In this document: in pieces, positions 1-7,206 of the stretch
How positions within the stretch are numbered: position 1 is the first letter of the stretch
Layout of the letters: each line of letters begins with the position of its first letter
NCBI GenBank assembly: GCA_002369525.1
Contig: DFFN01000125.1
Span: forward strand, 1 to 11,390
Reading direction: 5' to 3'
DNA from: Lachnoclostridium sp. UBA3775
GTDB taxonomy: Bacteria > Bacillota > Clostridia > Lachnospirales > Lachnospiraceae
Length of the DNA stretch: 11,390 bases
The notes under the pieces: generated by a model
What the model was told of the DNA's origin: nothing
Database searches by the model: none
What the model saw: only the letters and a program-made list of their open reading frames with translations
Program-made: the position numbers and the translations under genes

Positions 1-1091
1 TCCTTAACCCAGCCAAGCTTCTTAAGACCCATATTTATAAGAAGAGCGAGGATTGCAGGAAGAACGAATGATATAAGTATAAGACCTGTCCAGTCAAATG
101 CTGTGATAGCACTCTTAACGCCTTCATTTACATCATTTACCCAGCCTGTATAAACACCAATCTGTCCCACAAGACCACAGGTACCCATTCCAGAAGATAC
201 GGGAGCACCGTTCATCTCAAGATGGAACAGGCAGGTTGCAAGAGGACCAGTTATTGCTGATGCAAGTGTAGGTGCGATCCAGATACGAGGGTTCTTAACG
301 ATGTTACCCATCTGAAGCATCGAAGTTCCGACACCCTGTGCAACAAGTCCGCCGACACCGTTAGCGGCAAAGCTTATAACAGCAAAGCCTATCATCTGAG
401 CCGAGCAGCCCGCAACCGCGGCACCTCCGGCAAGTCCCACAAGGCCCAAAGCCGCACAGATTGCCGCCGAGCTTATCGGGAGTGTAAGCGCAACACCTAC
501 AACAACAGAAACAAGCACACCCATAAGGAAAGGCTGCTGGTCTGTTGCCCACATGATGAAATCGCCGAGCTTCGATGCTGCTTTACCGATCGGAGGAGCG
601 ATAAGCCATGAAAGGAAAACGCCGACACCTATGGTTACAAGAGGCGTTACAAGTATATCTATCTTTGTTTCCTTTGATACCATCTTACCGATCTCAGCGG
701 TGATGATAGCAACGAAAAGAACTGCAAGAGGGCCGCCCGCACCGCCGAGTGCGTTTGAAGCGAAGCCCACTGTGATCATCGAGAACAATACAAGCGGAGG
801 ACATTTAAGAGCATATGCGATGGCAAGCGCCATTGCTGCACCGCTCATTGCCATGGCAAGACCGCCGACCGTGTAATTCACACCCGAAACGGTCGCAACC
901 GTCTTCGTGAGTGCGGAAATCTTAAACTGTGTACCTATGGTGTTGATTATCGTACCGATAAGCAGGGAACAGAAAAGACCCTGTGCCATTGCGCCCAGAG
1001 CGTCTATAGCGTAGCGTTTAAAGGAAATCTCGATATTCTTTCTCTTCAGGAAGGCTTTGAATCCCTTTTCCCGTTTTTCTGTTTTTTCCAT
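1..1091 (-). CDS. Standalone PTS-type sugar transporter subunit IIC (3'-truncated by window edge)
   Basis: The minus-strand frame is open from ATG at 1091 to the window edge: 363 codons and no stop, so the C-terminus is missing. The start is set by AGGAGGA (1097-1103) five bases upstream. The product is a polytopic membrane protein. After a basic cytosolic N-terminus (residues 1-28) come many Gly/Ala-rich hydrophobic segments. Stretches I recognise from the PTS_EIIC_2 type are IDILVTPLV (144-152), LTLPISSAA (202-210) and KNPRIWIAP (266-274). PTS IIC proteins form the membrane channel that takes up a sugar while EIIB phosphorylates it. No EIIA or EIIB domain is fused here and none is encoded in the window, so energy coupling and substrate are unknown. 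It is divergent from a pyridoxal kinase gene, which may or may not be functional context. Family members are often about this long, so little is probably lost. Family call confident; substrate not assigned. Confidence 0.88.
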   Translation of the reverse strand, partial: MEKTEKREKGFKAFLKRKNIEISFKRYAIDALGAMAQGLFCSLLIGTIINTIGTQFKISALTKTVATVSGVNYTVGGLAMAMSGAAMALAIAYALKCPPLVLFSMITVGFASNALGGAGGPLAVLFVAIITAEIGKMVSKETKIDILVTPLVTIGVGVFLSWLIAPPIGKAASKLGDFIMWATDQQPFLMGVLVSVVVGVALTLPISSAAICAALGLVGLAGGAAVAGCSAQMIGFAVISFAANGVGGLVAQGVGTSMLQMGNIVKNPRIWIAPTLASAITGPLATCLFHLEMNGAPVSSGMGTCGLVGQIGVYTGWVNDVNEGVKSAITAFDWTGLILISFVLPAILALLINMGLKKLGWVK

Positions 1092-1386
1092 AACTATCCT
1101 CCTGTGACGGTCTGCTGTCATAGACTCACAGCCGCATATTTTTTTGATACATGGAACAGCGAAATTGTCTGTTTGGAATATTATAAAAGAAAGGCGAAAA
1201 AAAATATAGTACAATAATTCACAAAAAATACCGGAATATCGTCTCTTTTTTTAACATTTAGGACATTTCGCCACGTTTTCCAATCTGACCTTATAAAATT
1301 TATATATTTTGGCACTACAAACAATGTCAGAATTGAATATAATCATATGCAAACAAGAAAATGTTTGGATACAAGGAGGAATTATC
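1092..1386. promoter_or_regulatory. Divergent AT-rich intergenic region between PTS IIC and pyridoxal kinase genes
   Basis: This 295-bp gap must hold promoters for both divergent genes. On the minus strand the best -10 is TATAAT (1180-1185), but its -35 is weak (TATATT at 1203-1208, 17-bp spacer). On the plus strand candidate -10s are TATAAA (1292-1297) and TATAAT (1338-1343), neither with a good -35 at normal spacing. Either the promoters are weak or they depend on an activator. A 6-bp hairpin, CAAACA (1350-1355) with TGTTTG (1362-1367), sits just before the kinase Shine-Dalgarno. I found no riboswitch fold or convincing cre site. Confidence 0.4.
1103..1130 (-). promoter_or_regulatory. Leader hairpin abutting the Shine-Dalgarno of the PTS IIC gene
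   Basis: An inverted repeat lies directly upstream of the transporter RBS. On the plus strand TGTGA (1103-1107), a 2-nt bulge CG and GTCT (1110-1113) pair with AGAC (1122-1125) and TCACA (1126-1130) across an 8-nt loop. This gives a 9-bp stem in the mRNA leader. Its last paired base (1103) is also the first base of the AGGAGGA Shine-Dalgarno (1097-1103). Such a position would suit control of ribosome access or mRNA stability, but that is inference. The repeat could also be a DNA operator. Confidence 0.45.
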
Positions 1387-2205
1387 ATGAGTCACAAAAT
1401 TGTTTCGGTTCAGGACATATCCTGCTACGGTCAGTGCTCGCTTACGGTAGCGCTCCCCGTTCTCTCTGCTTTAGGCGTAGAGACAGCAATACTTCCCTCG
1501 GCAATACTTTCAACACACACCGGAGGCTTTACCGGTTTTACGGTACTTGACCTTACCGATGAAATGCCGAAGATTCTTAATCACTGGATCAGGGAAGGCA
1601 TCAGATTTGATGCGATCTACACAGGCTATATCGGCGACACAAGACAGTTCGATATCATAAACGAGGCAAAGGAAAAGATCCTCAACCCCGGCGGACTGCT
1701 TATCTGCGATCCCGCAATGGCTGATCACGGCAAACTCTATCCGGCTCTCAATGCCGATATCGTTGACGGAATGAAGAAGCTTGTCGCAAAGTCCGACATC
1801 ATACTTCCCAACCTTACAGAAGCAGTATTTCTGCTGGGCGAAGAATATACCGAAGACTATGACAGGGCATATATTGAAAACATTCTCAAAAAGCTCGCTG
1901 CCCTCGGTCCCAAAACCGTCATTCTTACAGGAATAAGCTTTGAAGAAGGAAAGCTCGGCGCGATCGCTTATGAAAAGGAAAGCGGAAAGATCACAGAATA
2001 TTATACCGAAAAGATTTCAAGAAACTACCACGGCACAGGAGACATCTTCTCTTCCGTAGCGGTTGCCGATATCGTTAAGGGTAAGGACATTCTCACCGTG
2101 CTTAAGGATTCCTGCGAATTCACGGTTGAAAGCATCAAAAAGACACTGGATGATGATTCACACGGTTACGGTGTCAAATTTGAGGATGTGCTTGATCAGC
2201 GTTGA
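1387..2205 (+). CDS. Pyridoxal/pyridoxamine kinase (PfkB/ribokinase superfamily)
   Basis: Predicted 272-residue kinase that phosphorylates B6 vitamers (pyridoxal, pyridoxamine or pyridoxine) with ATP at the 5'-hydroxyl, feeding PLP salvage in the cytosol. The start is the ATG at 1387, six bases after a strong AAGGAGGA (1373-1380). A TTG-initiated extension to 1309 has no RBS and is rejected. Features seen: N-terminal IVSVQDISCYGQCSLTVALP (5-24), typical of PdxY/PdxK-like enzymes; the STHTG substrate-loop segment (42-46); CDPAMADHGKLY (107-118); PNLTEA (141-146); and HGTGD (215-219), whose Asp219 is the expected catalytic base in the anion-hole motif. Length fits the family. It is divergent from the PTS IIC gene and converges on the GtrA gene with only 9 bp between stops. 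A thiamine-pathway hydroxymethylpyrimidine kinase is less likely, because the N-terminal and substrate-loop motifs are of the pyridoxal kinase type. Which vitamer is preferred cannot be read from the sequence. Confidence 0.9.
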   Translation: MSHKIVSVQDISCYGQCSLTVALPVLSALGVETAILPSAILSTHTGGFTGFTVLDLTDEMPKILNHWIREGIRFDAIYTGYIGDTRQFDIINEAKEKILNPGGLLICDPAMADHGKLYPALNADIVDGMKKLVAKSDIILPNLTEAVFLLGEEYTEDYDRAYIENILKKLAALGPKTVILTGISFEEGKLGAIAYEKESGKITEYYTEKISRNYHGTGDIFSSVAVADIVKGKDILTVLKDSCEFTVESIKKTLDDDSHGYGVKFEDVLDQR

Positions 2206-2214
2206 AAACGGTTT

Positions 2215-2682
2215 TTACATTTCTTCATTTTTCTTTTTAAACACTATAAATTTGCTGATAACATAATTTAGGATTATTACCACGACCGACGTTACCAGCT
2301 TTGCCATCCACTGATCGTCGAGCGAAATGTTCTTTCCTAAAGCTTCAAACTCCAGACCGTTCTTAAAAATCATGGTAAGGGGAAGCGGAAGCAGGATTTC
2401 GAACAGCCCCGAGAACAGCCTTCCGCCCACAAATTTCGCGGCCTCCTCCGAAATTTCCCGTACAGTCACAGCCTTGCTTTTGAAAACATAGGTTCTGTTC
2501 GTAAAGAAAGCAAATGTTACCGCGGCTATCCATGCAACGATATTGGTAAATGTAAAACCGATCTTCGACTCCGTGATTCCGGCCCTTTTCATCAGCCAGA
2601 ATACCAGAATGTTTACAAGCGTCGTCAGCACTCCGAATATGAGATAAAAGACGATTTCCCGGATTTTTTCTTTTTTATCCAT
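2215..2682 (-). CDS. GtrA-family membrane protein
   Basis: A 155-residue integral membrane protein with four predicted helices at about 10-32, 41-61, 86-106 and 128-148, a basic N-terminus and a basic KKK tail. TNRTYVFKS (61-69) after helix 2 and NYVISKFIVFKKK (139-151) at the end of helix 4 are the paired signature segments of GtrA-like proteins. In characterised systems GtrA-type proteins are thought to flip or hold undecaprenyl-phosphate-linked sugars for cell-surface polysaccharide or teichoic acid glycosylation. No glycosyltransferase partner is in the window, so the substrate is unknown. The start ATG at 2682 has only a weak GGGG-type RBS (2691-2694 region) and lies 14 bp after the Nudix stop. 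Tight spacing suggests co-transcription or translational coupling with the Nudix gene. No separate promoter is seen. Confidence 0.85.
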   Translation of the reverse strand: MDKKEKIREIVFYLIFGVLTTLVNILVFWLMKRAGITESKIGFTFTNIVAWIAAVTFAFFTNRTYVFKSKAVTVREISEEAAKFVGGRLFSGLFEILLPLPLTMIFKNGLEFEALGKNISLDDQWMAKLVTSVVVIILNYVISKFIVFKKKNEEM

Positions 2683-2696
2683 CGCTTAAGCCCCGA

Positions 2697-3149
2697 TCAG
2701 TAGTACTTTCTGTTGCCCCAGAGCTTGTGTTTCTTAAGCTCAAGATAATCGTCATAGGCACGCTGCAGCATTTCCTTCTCATTGGGGAATTTCAAAAGAT
2801 GATAGGCCTCGTGGAATTTGTAATAGCCGGAATCCTGAAAATATTCCTCCTGCTGGGGTTTTGAATAGTAGCTGTCGGCCATCATCAGATACCAGTGAAC
2901 CTGCTTTTCGACAACATCCTCGGGCACCGTAAAATTGTAATGACTGGTGCCGATGAATTTTATGATATGGGCATCCACACCCGTTTCTTCCTTGACTTCA
3001 CGAAGCGCTGTCTGGTCAAAATCCTCGCCTTCCTCAACGGTTCCCTTAGGAAGCACCCAGCCCTCGTATTTGTTTTTGTAGTTTTTGTATAATAGCAGTA
3101 TCTTTCCTTTATATATGACTATACCGCCACAACTCGTAGCTTCTATCAT
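2697..3149 (-). CDS. Nudix hydrolase
   Basis: A 150-residue Nudix protein. The Nudix box spans residues 36-58 and matches G-x5-E-x7-REUXEEXGU: Gly36, Glu42, then REVKEETGV (50-58). The acidic residues of the REVKEE segment bind the divalent metal. The family hydrolyses nucleoside diphosphates linked to another moiety; the N-terminal SCGGIVIYKGKILLLYKN (6-23) is a typical first strand pair. The substrate (mutagenic nucleotides, diadenosine polyphosphates, RNA caps or others) cannot be read. I chose the ATG at 3149 because GAGGAA (3159-3164 region) lies about 9 bases upstream. ATG 3170 has no RBS, and an in-frame extension to 3245 would cross the promoter at 3213-3241. A GtrA gene follows after 14 bp. 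The C-terminal part (EEYFQDSGYYKFHEA, 101-115) resembles a subfamily I associate with Lachnospiraceae. Confidence 0.9.
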   Translation of the reverse strand: MIEATSCGGIVIYKGKILLLYKNYKNKYEGWVLPKGTVEEGEDFDQTALREVKEETGVDAHIIKFIGTSHYNFTVPEDVVEKQVHWYLMMADSYYSKPQQEEYFQDSGYYKFHEAYHLLKFPNEKEMLQRAYDDYLELKKHKLWGNRKYY

Positions 3150-3212
3150 ATCTGTTCTTTCCTCTTTCATCAAAAATAACCGTTCCAAACTTTCATCGGA
3201 ACATCCGACATA

Positions 3213-3241
3213 AGTATAACAGTTATCAACAAAAAAAGCAA
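3213..3241 (-). promoter_or_regulatory. Sigma-A-type promoter for the Nudix-GtrA unit
   Basis: On the minus strand TTGCTT (-35, 3236-3241) and TATACT (-10, 3213-3218) are 17 bp apart. Initiation near 3206 would leave about 57 nt of leader before the ATG at 3149. Two short palindromes overlap it: ATAAC-A-GTTAT (3216-3226), covering part of the -10 and spacer, and TCGGA-ACA-TCCGA (3196-3208), at the predicted start site. Both are operator-like, but no regulator is identified. Confidence 0.6.
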
Positions 3242-3286
3242 GCAAAGAAAATATTCGGTAATTTAATGACAGACCCGGTAATTTTT

Positions 3287-5590
3287 CTACTGTACGCCAC
3301 GCAGGAAATGCCCCTTTTTACCCGGCGCTGCGCTGTTACTTAAAAAGTCACCGAGTATCTTTTTTACCTGAGCCGGCGTTTCGTCTGTAAAACTCAGACG
3401 GTAAGCGTCTGCCCCGAGAACGTCGGTTTCTTTACGGCACGAAAGAAGGTTTGTCGGCTCGCTGTCAAAAATATAGTTAAGGCAGTATCTGCAGTCGGTA
3501 AAGAATGGGTAAACCCCGCCGTCTGCATTTTTAAAGCTGTCCCATTGTTTTTCTTTCTTATCTTTCTTTCTGCAGGTCCCGAAATTCTTTTTAATGCACT
3601 GCCTTGAGATCATTACGAGCTCCCTGCCGTAAATATCAAGTATCATCTCCGGTCTTTCTTTGTTTTCTTCGTTCTTAAAGCCTGCTCTCACCCCGTTTAA
3701 CAGCTCGGCGATCTCCCTTTTGTCAAGCTCATGACCTATTGTGATATTTTTTACGCCCGCGCCAAACAGTTCCATGACTGCGGCATGATTCGACGCGCTG
3801 TATTTTCGGACGGAGTCAACCGAAACTTCATAACCGGTAATTTCATAATCTGCGGCTTCATCCGTTGCGGTCCGGTACATTTTCCTCAGCACTTCCTTTG
3901 CTGTTTCTTTTTGCTCTTCATCCATGCAGCGTATGATAAGTTTTGCCGCTTTTGCTTTATTATCATCGCCGTTATGTAAGGTATTGCCTTGTATCTGTAA
4001 ATTTTTAAATCCGTCGGGAGCTTCTTTTCTTGCATATAACGACAGAATCTCTTCTTCAAGTTTTTCAAAGGCAACGCGTCTTATCCTGCCGAGCTCCGCC
4101 TTCGGAAGAAAGCTCTCGCCGTCGGTCAGAATCTTTAGTTCGTTAATTTCAAATGCCGAATCACCGCTCCGTTTAACTTTATCTGTTATTGTTTTTTCGT
4201 CAAGTGCTGCGGTTTTGGCCGCATCGGCTGTTGCCCCCTGTACTGTAACTTCAAACTCCCTGCCCCTGTTTAATGCCGTGAACCTGAGCGACAGCTTTTC
4301 GCCCTTAAACAGACGCAGCTCACCTGAGACATTTATTCTATCGTCTCTTTCAACATAATCCGAGTTAAGTCTTTGAAGGAGTTTTTCGCACCTCATCCGG
4401 TAAACATCCAAAAAGACCTGCCCCTGTTCTTTTCCCTTTGGGAACTTTTTAATCCTGTCTGCAGATTTCAGAGCCCTGAAGCTCACCCTGCTGCCTTTAA
4501 CGAAATCACGGCCGCAGGTATAGCTGTACCACTCATCAGAAAGAGCCGACCTGATTTCAAGCACGTCTCCCTTAAAAAGATCGGTTTCTGCCTTAAGCTC
4601 GGCATTTTCCTTATCAAGCCTTGCTTTTCCGGCATAAACACCGTTATGATTCGGTCTGTTGCCCGCCATCATCAAAGGTCCGGGGGTGCTAAAGGCATAT
4701 CCCGATGAAAAGGCGCCTCTGTTAAAAAGATCCATGAGCACCGTCTTTTCATTTTTCGTTCCGTCTGCATTTTTCTTTAAATACTCGGCATATCGTTCTT
4801 CACCGAGATCGTAAAATCTGTCAATCTCTCTTCTGTAAACCTCGGTAACACCGGCCGCATACTCCGGTGCCTTCATTCTGCCTTCGATTTTAAAGGAATC
4901 CACGCCTGCCTCGATAAGCCCGGGAAAGCTTTCAAGAGTACAGATGTCCCTGGGGCTTAAAATATAGGCTTTTTTGTCTCTGTACTCATACTGCTTTCTG
5001 CAGGGCTGGGCGCAGCGTCCCCTGTTTCCGCTCCTGTCACCGCACATAGAACTGAAAAGGCAGTGCCCGGAATATGAATAACAAAGAGCCCCGTGTATGA
5101 ACACTTCAAGCTCCAAGCCGCTTTTTTCTTTTAATGTTTTTATCTGCGGAAGGGTAAGCTCCCTGGCGGGCACGATTCTTGTCACCGCTTTCGGAAGATA
5201 AGACAGAGGACTCTTGTCCGTTATGCTCATCTGGGTCGAAAGATGGATATCAAGTCCCGGGAAACAATCGTTTACGAGCTTCAGAACACCAAGGTCCTGT
5301 ACGATCACTGCATCAAGGCCCTCTTTGTAAAGAGGCAGAAGGTAAGCATAGACCGCCTCCAGCTCGTTTTCTTTTATCATTGTATTTACGGTAAGGTAAA
5401 GCTTTTTATTCCTAAGATGCGCATAATCTATCGCACGCAGTAGTCCGGTGTCGTCCGGATTGTCCGCATAGGCTCTCGCACCAAAACGCGTCCCGCCCAT
5501 ATAGACCGCATCGGCCCCTGCTTTAAAAGAAGCCTGCAGGCCGGTAAAGGAACCTGCAGGCGCCAGAATTTCAACTTTCTTTATTGACAT
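3287..5590 (-). CDS. U32 peptidase-family protein with DUF3656-like middle region (RlhA-like)
   Basis: A 767-residue cytosolic protein. The N-terminal U32 domain opens with VEILAPAGS (6-14) and carries the signature around HGALCYSYSGHCLFSS (166-181), with Cys170, Cys177, Cys183, Cys193 and Cys197, followed by FKIEGRMK (233-240). A middle region (about 390-520), ending FLPKAELGRIRRVAFEKLEEE (494-514 region), resembles DUF3656. The C-terminal part has another conserved-looking set: Cys665, Cys673, Cys700, Cys703. Although named peptidases, characterised relatives are iron-sulfur proteins: E. coli RlhA (23S rRNA C2501 hydroxylation, with DUF3656), TrhP (tRNA) and UbiU/UbiV. RNA hydroxylation using prephenate-derived chemistry is the best inference; protease activity is unlikely. 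It is the last gene of the ruvA-ruvB-zapA series, 21 bp after zapA. The ATG at 5590 is preceded by GGTGA four bases upstream. The role of the C-terminal third is not known to me. Confidence 0.88.
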   Translation of the reverse strand: MSIKKVEILAPAGSFTGLQASFKAGADAVYMGGTRFGARAYADNPDDTGLLRAIDYAHLRNKKLYLTVNTMIKENELEAVYAYLLPLYKEGLDAVIVQDLGVLKLVNDCFPGLDIHLSTQMSITDKSPLSYLPKAVTRIVPARELTLPQIKTLKEKSGLELEVFIHGALCYSYSGHCLFSSMCGDRSGNRGRCAQPCRKQYEYRDKKAYILSPRDICTLESFPGLIEAGVDSFKIEGRMKAPEYAAGVTEVYRREIDRFYDLGEERYAEYLKKNADGTKNEKTVLMDLFNRGAFSSGYAFSTPGPLMMAGNRPNHNGVYAGKARLDKENAELKAETDLFKGDVLEIRSALSDEWYSYTCGRDFVKGSRVSFRALKSADRIKKFPKGKEQGQVFLDVYRMRCEKLLQRLNSDYVERDDRINVSGELRLFKGEKLSLRFTALNRGREFEVTVQGATADAAKTAALDEKTITDKVKRSGDSAFEINELKILTDGESFLPKAELGRIRRVAFEKLEEEILSLYARKEAPDGFKNLQIQGNTLHNGDDNKAKAAKLIIRCMDEEQKETAKEVLRKMYRTATDEAADYEITGYEVSVDSVRKYSASNHAAVMELFGAGVKNITIGHELDKREIAELLNGVRAGFKNEENKERPEMILDIYGRELVMISRQCIKKNFGTCRKKDKKEKQWDSFKNADGGVYPFFTDCRYCLNYIFDSEPTNLLSCRKETDVLGADAYRLSFTDETPAQVKKILGDFLSNSAAPGKKGHFLRGVQ

Positions 5591-5611
5591 ATATTCACCA
5601 AAATAATTGTT

Positions 5612-6148
5612 CTACTTTTGTAGTCTCTTCTTCAGCATCGCATTGTCATTCTTAAGCATATTATTTTCAGCCTCGAGCTTCTGTATCATCTTCTGCTCCT
5701 CGGCAAGAGTATTTTTAAGCCCTGTATTCTCGGTTTCAAGCTTAACGGTCCTCTTCTGTTCTTCAACAAAGGCCTGCTTGATCTTTTCGAGAGTTCCCGC
5801 CGCATCCTCAAGCTTTGCATCATGATCTGCCTGAAGCTTCTCAAGCTTTTTGTTCAGCTCGATTATGTCATGCTTGAGTCCGAAGATTTCATCGTTCAGG
5901 CTGTCTCTTTCCGCCGTAATCTCGTTCAGGGAGTTCTTCAGCTTGAAATAATCATCAGCTATATTGATCTCCATCAGGATGATTTTGGTGTCGGAATCGA
6001 GCGTTCTGAAACCGGGCATTGCCTTTAGCTCAGCCGACTTTCCGTTCAGATATGAAGCTACCTTCTGCAGGTACTCCTCGCTTTCGTAGCCGCTGAGGCT
6101 GTAACGCTTTCCGTCAATGATTACTTCTGCATCGGTTTTGGTTTTCAC
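5612..6148 (-). CDS. zapA: Cell division protein ZapA with long C-terminal coiled coil
   Basis: A 178-residue protein with a GTG start at 6148, placed by AGGAGGAA (6155-6162) six bases upstream. Residues 1-75 match the ZapA fold: a beta-strand pair (AEVIIDGKRYSLSGYESEEY, 7-26), a helix with YLQKVASYLN (26-35), then ILMEINIADDYFKLK (57-71). ZapA binds FtsZ and promotes bundling of Z-ring protofilaments at the division site. Bacillus and E. coli ZapA are only about 85-110 residues. This one continues as a Lys/Glu/Leu-rich coiled coil to the C-terminus, including two adjacent 21-residue repeats (129-149 and 150-170; 13 of 21 positions identical by eye). It sits 33 bp after ruvB and 21 bp before the U32 gene, almost certainly in one transcript. 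The ZapA call rests on the N-terminal domain; the coiled-coil extension is plain to see but its role is unknown. Confidence 0.87.
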   Translation of the reverse strand: MKTKTDAEVIIDGKRYSLSGYESEEYLQKVASYLNGKSAELKAMPGFRTLDSDTKIILMEINIADDYFKLKNSLNEITAERDSLNDEIFGLKHDIIELNKKLEKLQADHDAKLEDAAGTLEKIKQAFVEEQKRTVKLETENTGLKNTLAEEQKMIQKLEAENNMLKNDNAMLKKRLQK

Positions 6149-6181
6149 GGGCTGTTCCTCCTAAATTATAAAAACTTCATA

Positions 6182-7183
6182 TTATCCTGTTATTTTTTCC
6201 AGGCCCAGATGCCTGTATGCATCATCGGTAACCTGGCGGCCTCTCGGGGTTCTGATTATCAGGCCGTTCTGGACAAGATAGGGCTCATATACCTCTTCTA
6301 TCGTTTCGGCATCCTCGCCGATCGTTACCGCTACCGCTTCTATTCCGACAGGACCTCCGCTAAACTTATTGATCATCGTTAGCAGTATTTCCCTGTCAAT
6401 ATTATCAAGTCCGAGCTTGTCAACATCGAGGAGATCGAGTGCAAACCTTGCAACCTCCGCAGTGATATCGCCGTCATATTTCACCTGGGCGAAATCCCTG
6501 ACCCGTTTCAAAAGCCTGTTTGCCAGTCTCGGCGTCCCCCTGCTTCTTCTTGCAATCTCGGTCGCGCCTTCATGATCGATTGCCACGTTTAACACGCGAG
6601 CGCTGTTTTCTACAATTGTAGTAAGCTCCTTCACCGTATAAAATTCCATACGGCTTACAACACCGAAACGGTCTCTTAACGGAGCCGTCAGCATTCCGGC
6701 CCTGGTGGTCGCTCCGACAAGAGTAAACTTCGTAAGATTAAGCCTTACCGACTTGCTGGCCGGGCCGCGGCCGATAACTATGTCTATGATAAAATCCTCC
6801 ATCGCCGGATACAGAAGCTCCTCGACCTGACGGTTAAGCCTGTGTATCTCGTCAATGAAAAGCACATCGCCTTCGGAAAGATTGTTAAGTATCGCTGCCA
6901 TGTCACCCGGCTTTTCGATCGCGGGTCCCGCGGTGATCTTTATGTTCACACCCATTTCGTTTGCGATGATATTGGCAAGGGTGGTCTTACCGAGTCCCGG
7001 AGGTCCGAACAGAAGCACATGATCGAGTGCTTCCTTCCTTGCCTTTGCGGCATCTATATATACCTTTAAATTGTCTTTTACCTTTTCCTGACCGATATAA
7101 TCGGCAAGAAGCCTGGGCCTTAACGATCTTTCAACCGCCTTATCCTCTTCCATCGCCTCGGTGGTGATTATCCTGCGCGCCAT
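6182..7183 (-). CDS. ruvB: Holliday junction branch migration ATPase RuvB
   Basis: A 333-residue AAA+ helicase that forms the hexameric motor of the RuvAB complex and drives branch migration of Holliday junctions during recombinational repair. Motifs in order: LRPRLLADYIGQEKV (21-35), Walker A GPPGLGKT (60-67), Walker B LFIDEIHR (108-115), sensor 1 GATTR (157-161), and APLRDRFG (167-174), whose Arg170 fits the arginine-finger position. A sensor-2 region follows (SRGTPRLANRLLKR) and then a C-terminal winged-helix domain ending RTPRGRQVT (about 313-321). Length and motifs are complete. The ATG at 7183 has a GGGGA-type RBS about 7 bases upstream. It follows ruvA after an unusually long 114-bp gap containing palindromes, and precedes zapA by 33 bp. 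No ruvC is present in the window. Confidence 0.98.
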   Translation of the reverse strand: MARRIITTEAMEEDKAVERSLRPRLLADYIGQEKVKDNLKVYIDAAKARKEALDHVLLFGPPGLGKTTLANIIANEMGVNIKITAGPAIEKPGDMAAILNNLSEGDVLFIDEIHRLNRQVEELLYPAMEDFIIDIVIGRGPASKSVRLNLTKFTLVGATTRAGMLTAPLRDRFGVVSRMEFYTVKELTTIVENSARVLNVAIDHEGATEIARRSRGTPRLANRLLKRVRDFAQVKYDGDITAEVARFALDLLDVDKLGLDNIDREILLTMINKFSGGPVGIEAVAVTIGEDAETIEEVYEPYLVQNGLIIRTPRGRQVTDDAYRHLGLEKITG

Positions 7184-7206
7184 TTATCTTCCCCTTGTAA
7201 CTGATA

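Noticed and set aside
361..876. Open frames on both strands opposite or within the PTS IIC gene (361-552 minus, 553-876 plus)
   Set aside because: They are shadows of the long transporter frame, lack ribosome binding sites and have low-complexity compositions.
1103..1130. CRP-type site (TGTGA...TCACA)
   Set aside because: The half-sites are 18 bp apart rather than 6 and the repeat lies at the ribosome binding site, so an RNA hairpin is a better reading.
1309..1331. Sigma-54-like promoter at TTGGCAC
   Set aside because: The -24 half looks good, but the required TTGC-type -12 element is absent at the correct spacing.
1309..1386. N-terminal extension of the pyridoxal kinase from TTG at 1309
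   Set aside because: No Shine-Dalgarno precedes it, the extra residues do not resemble the family, and ATG 1387 has AAGGAGGA at ideal spacing.
3150..3245. Upstream in-frame extension of the Nudix protein
   Set aside because: It overlaps the -10 and -35 elements at 3213-3241 and has no RBS; the family starts near the MIEATSCGG segment.
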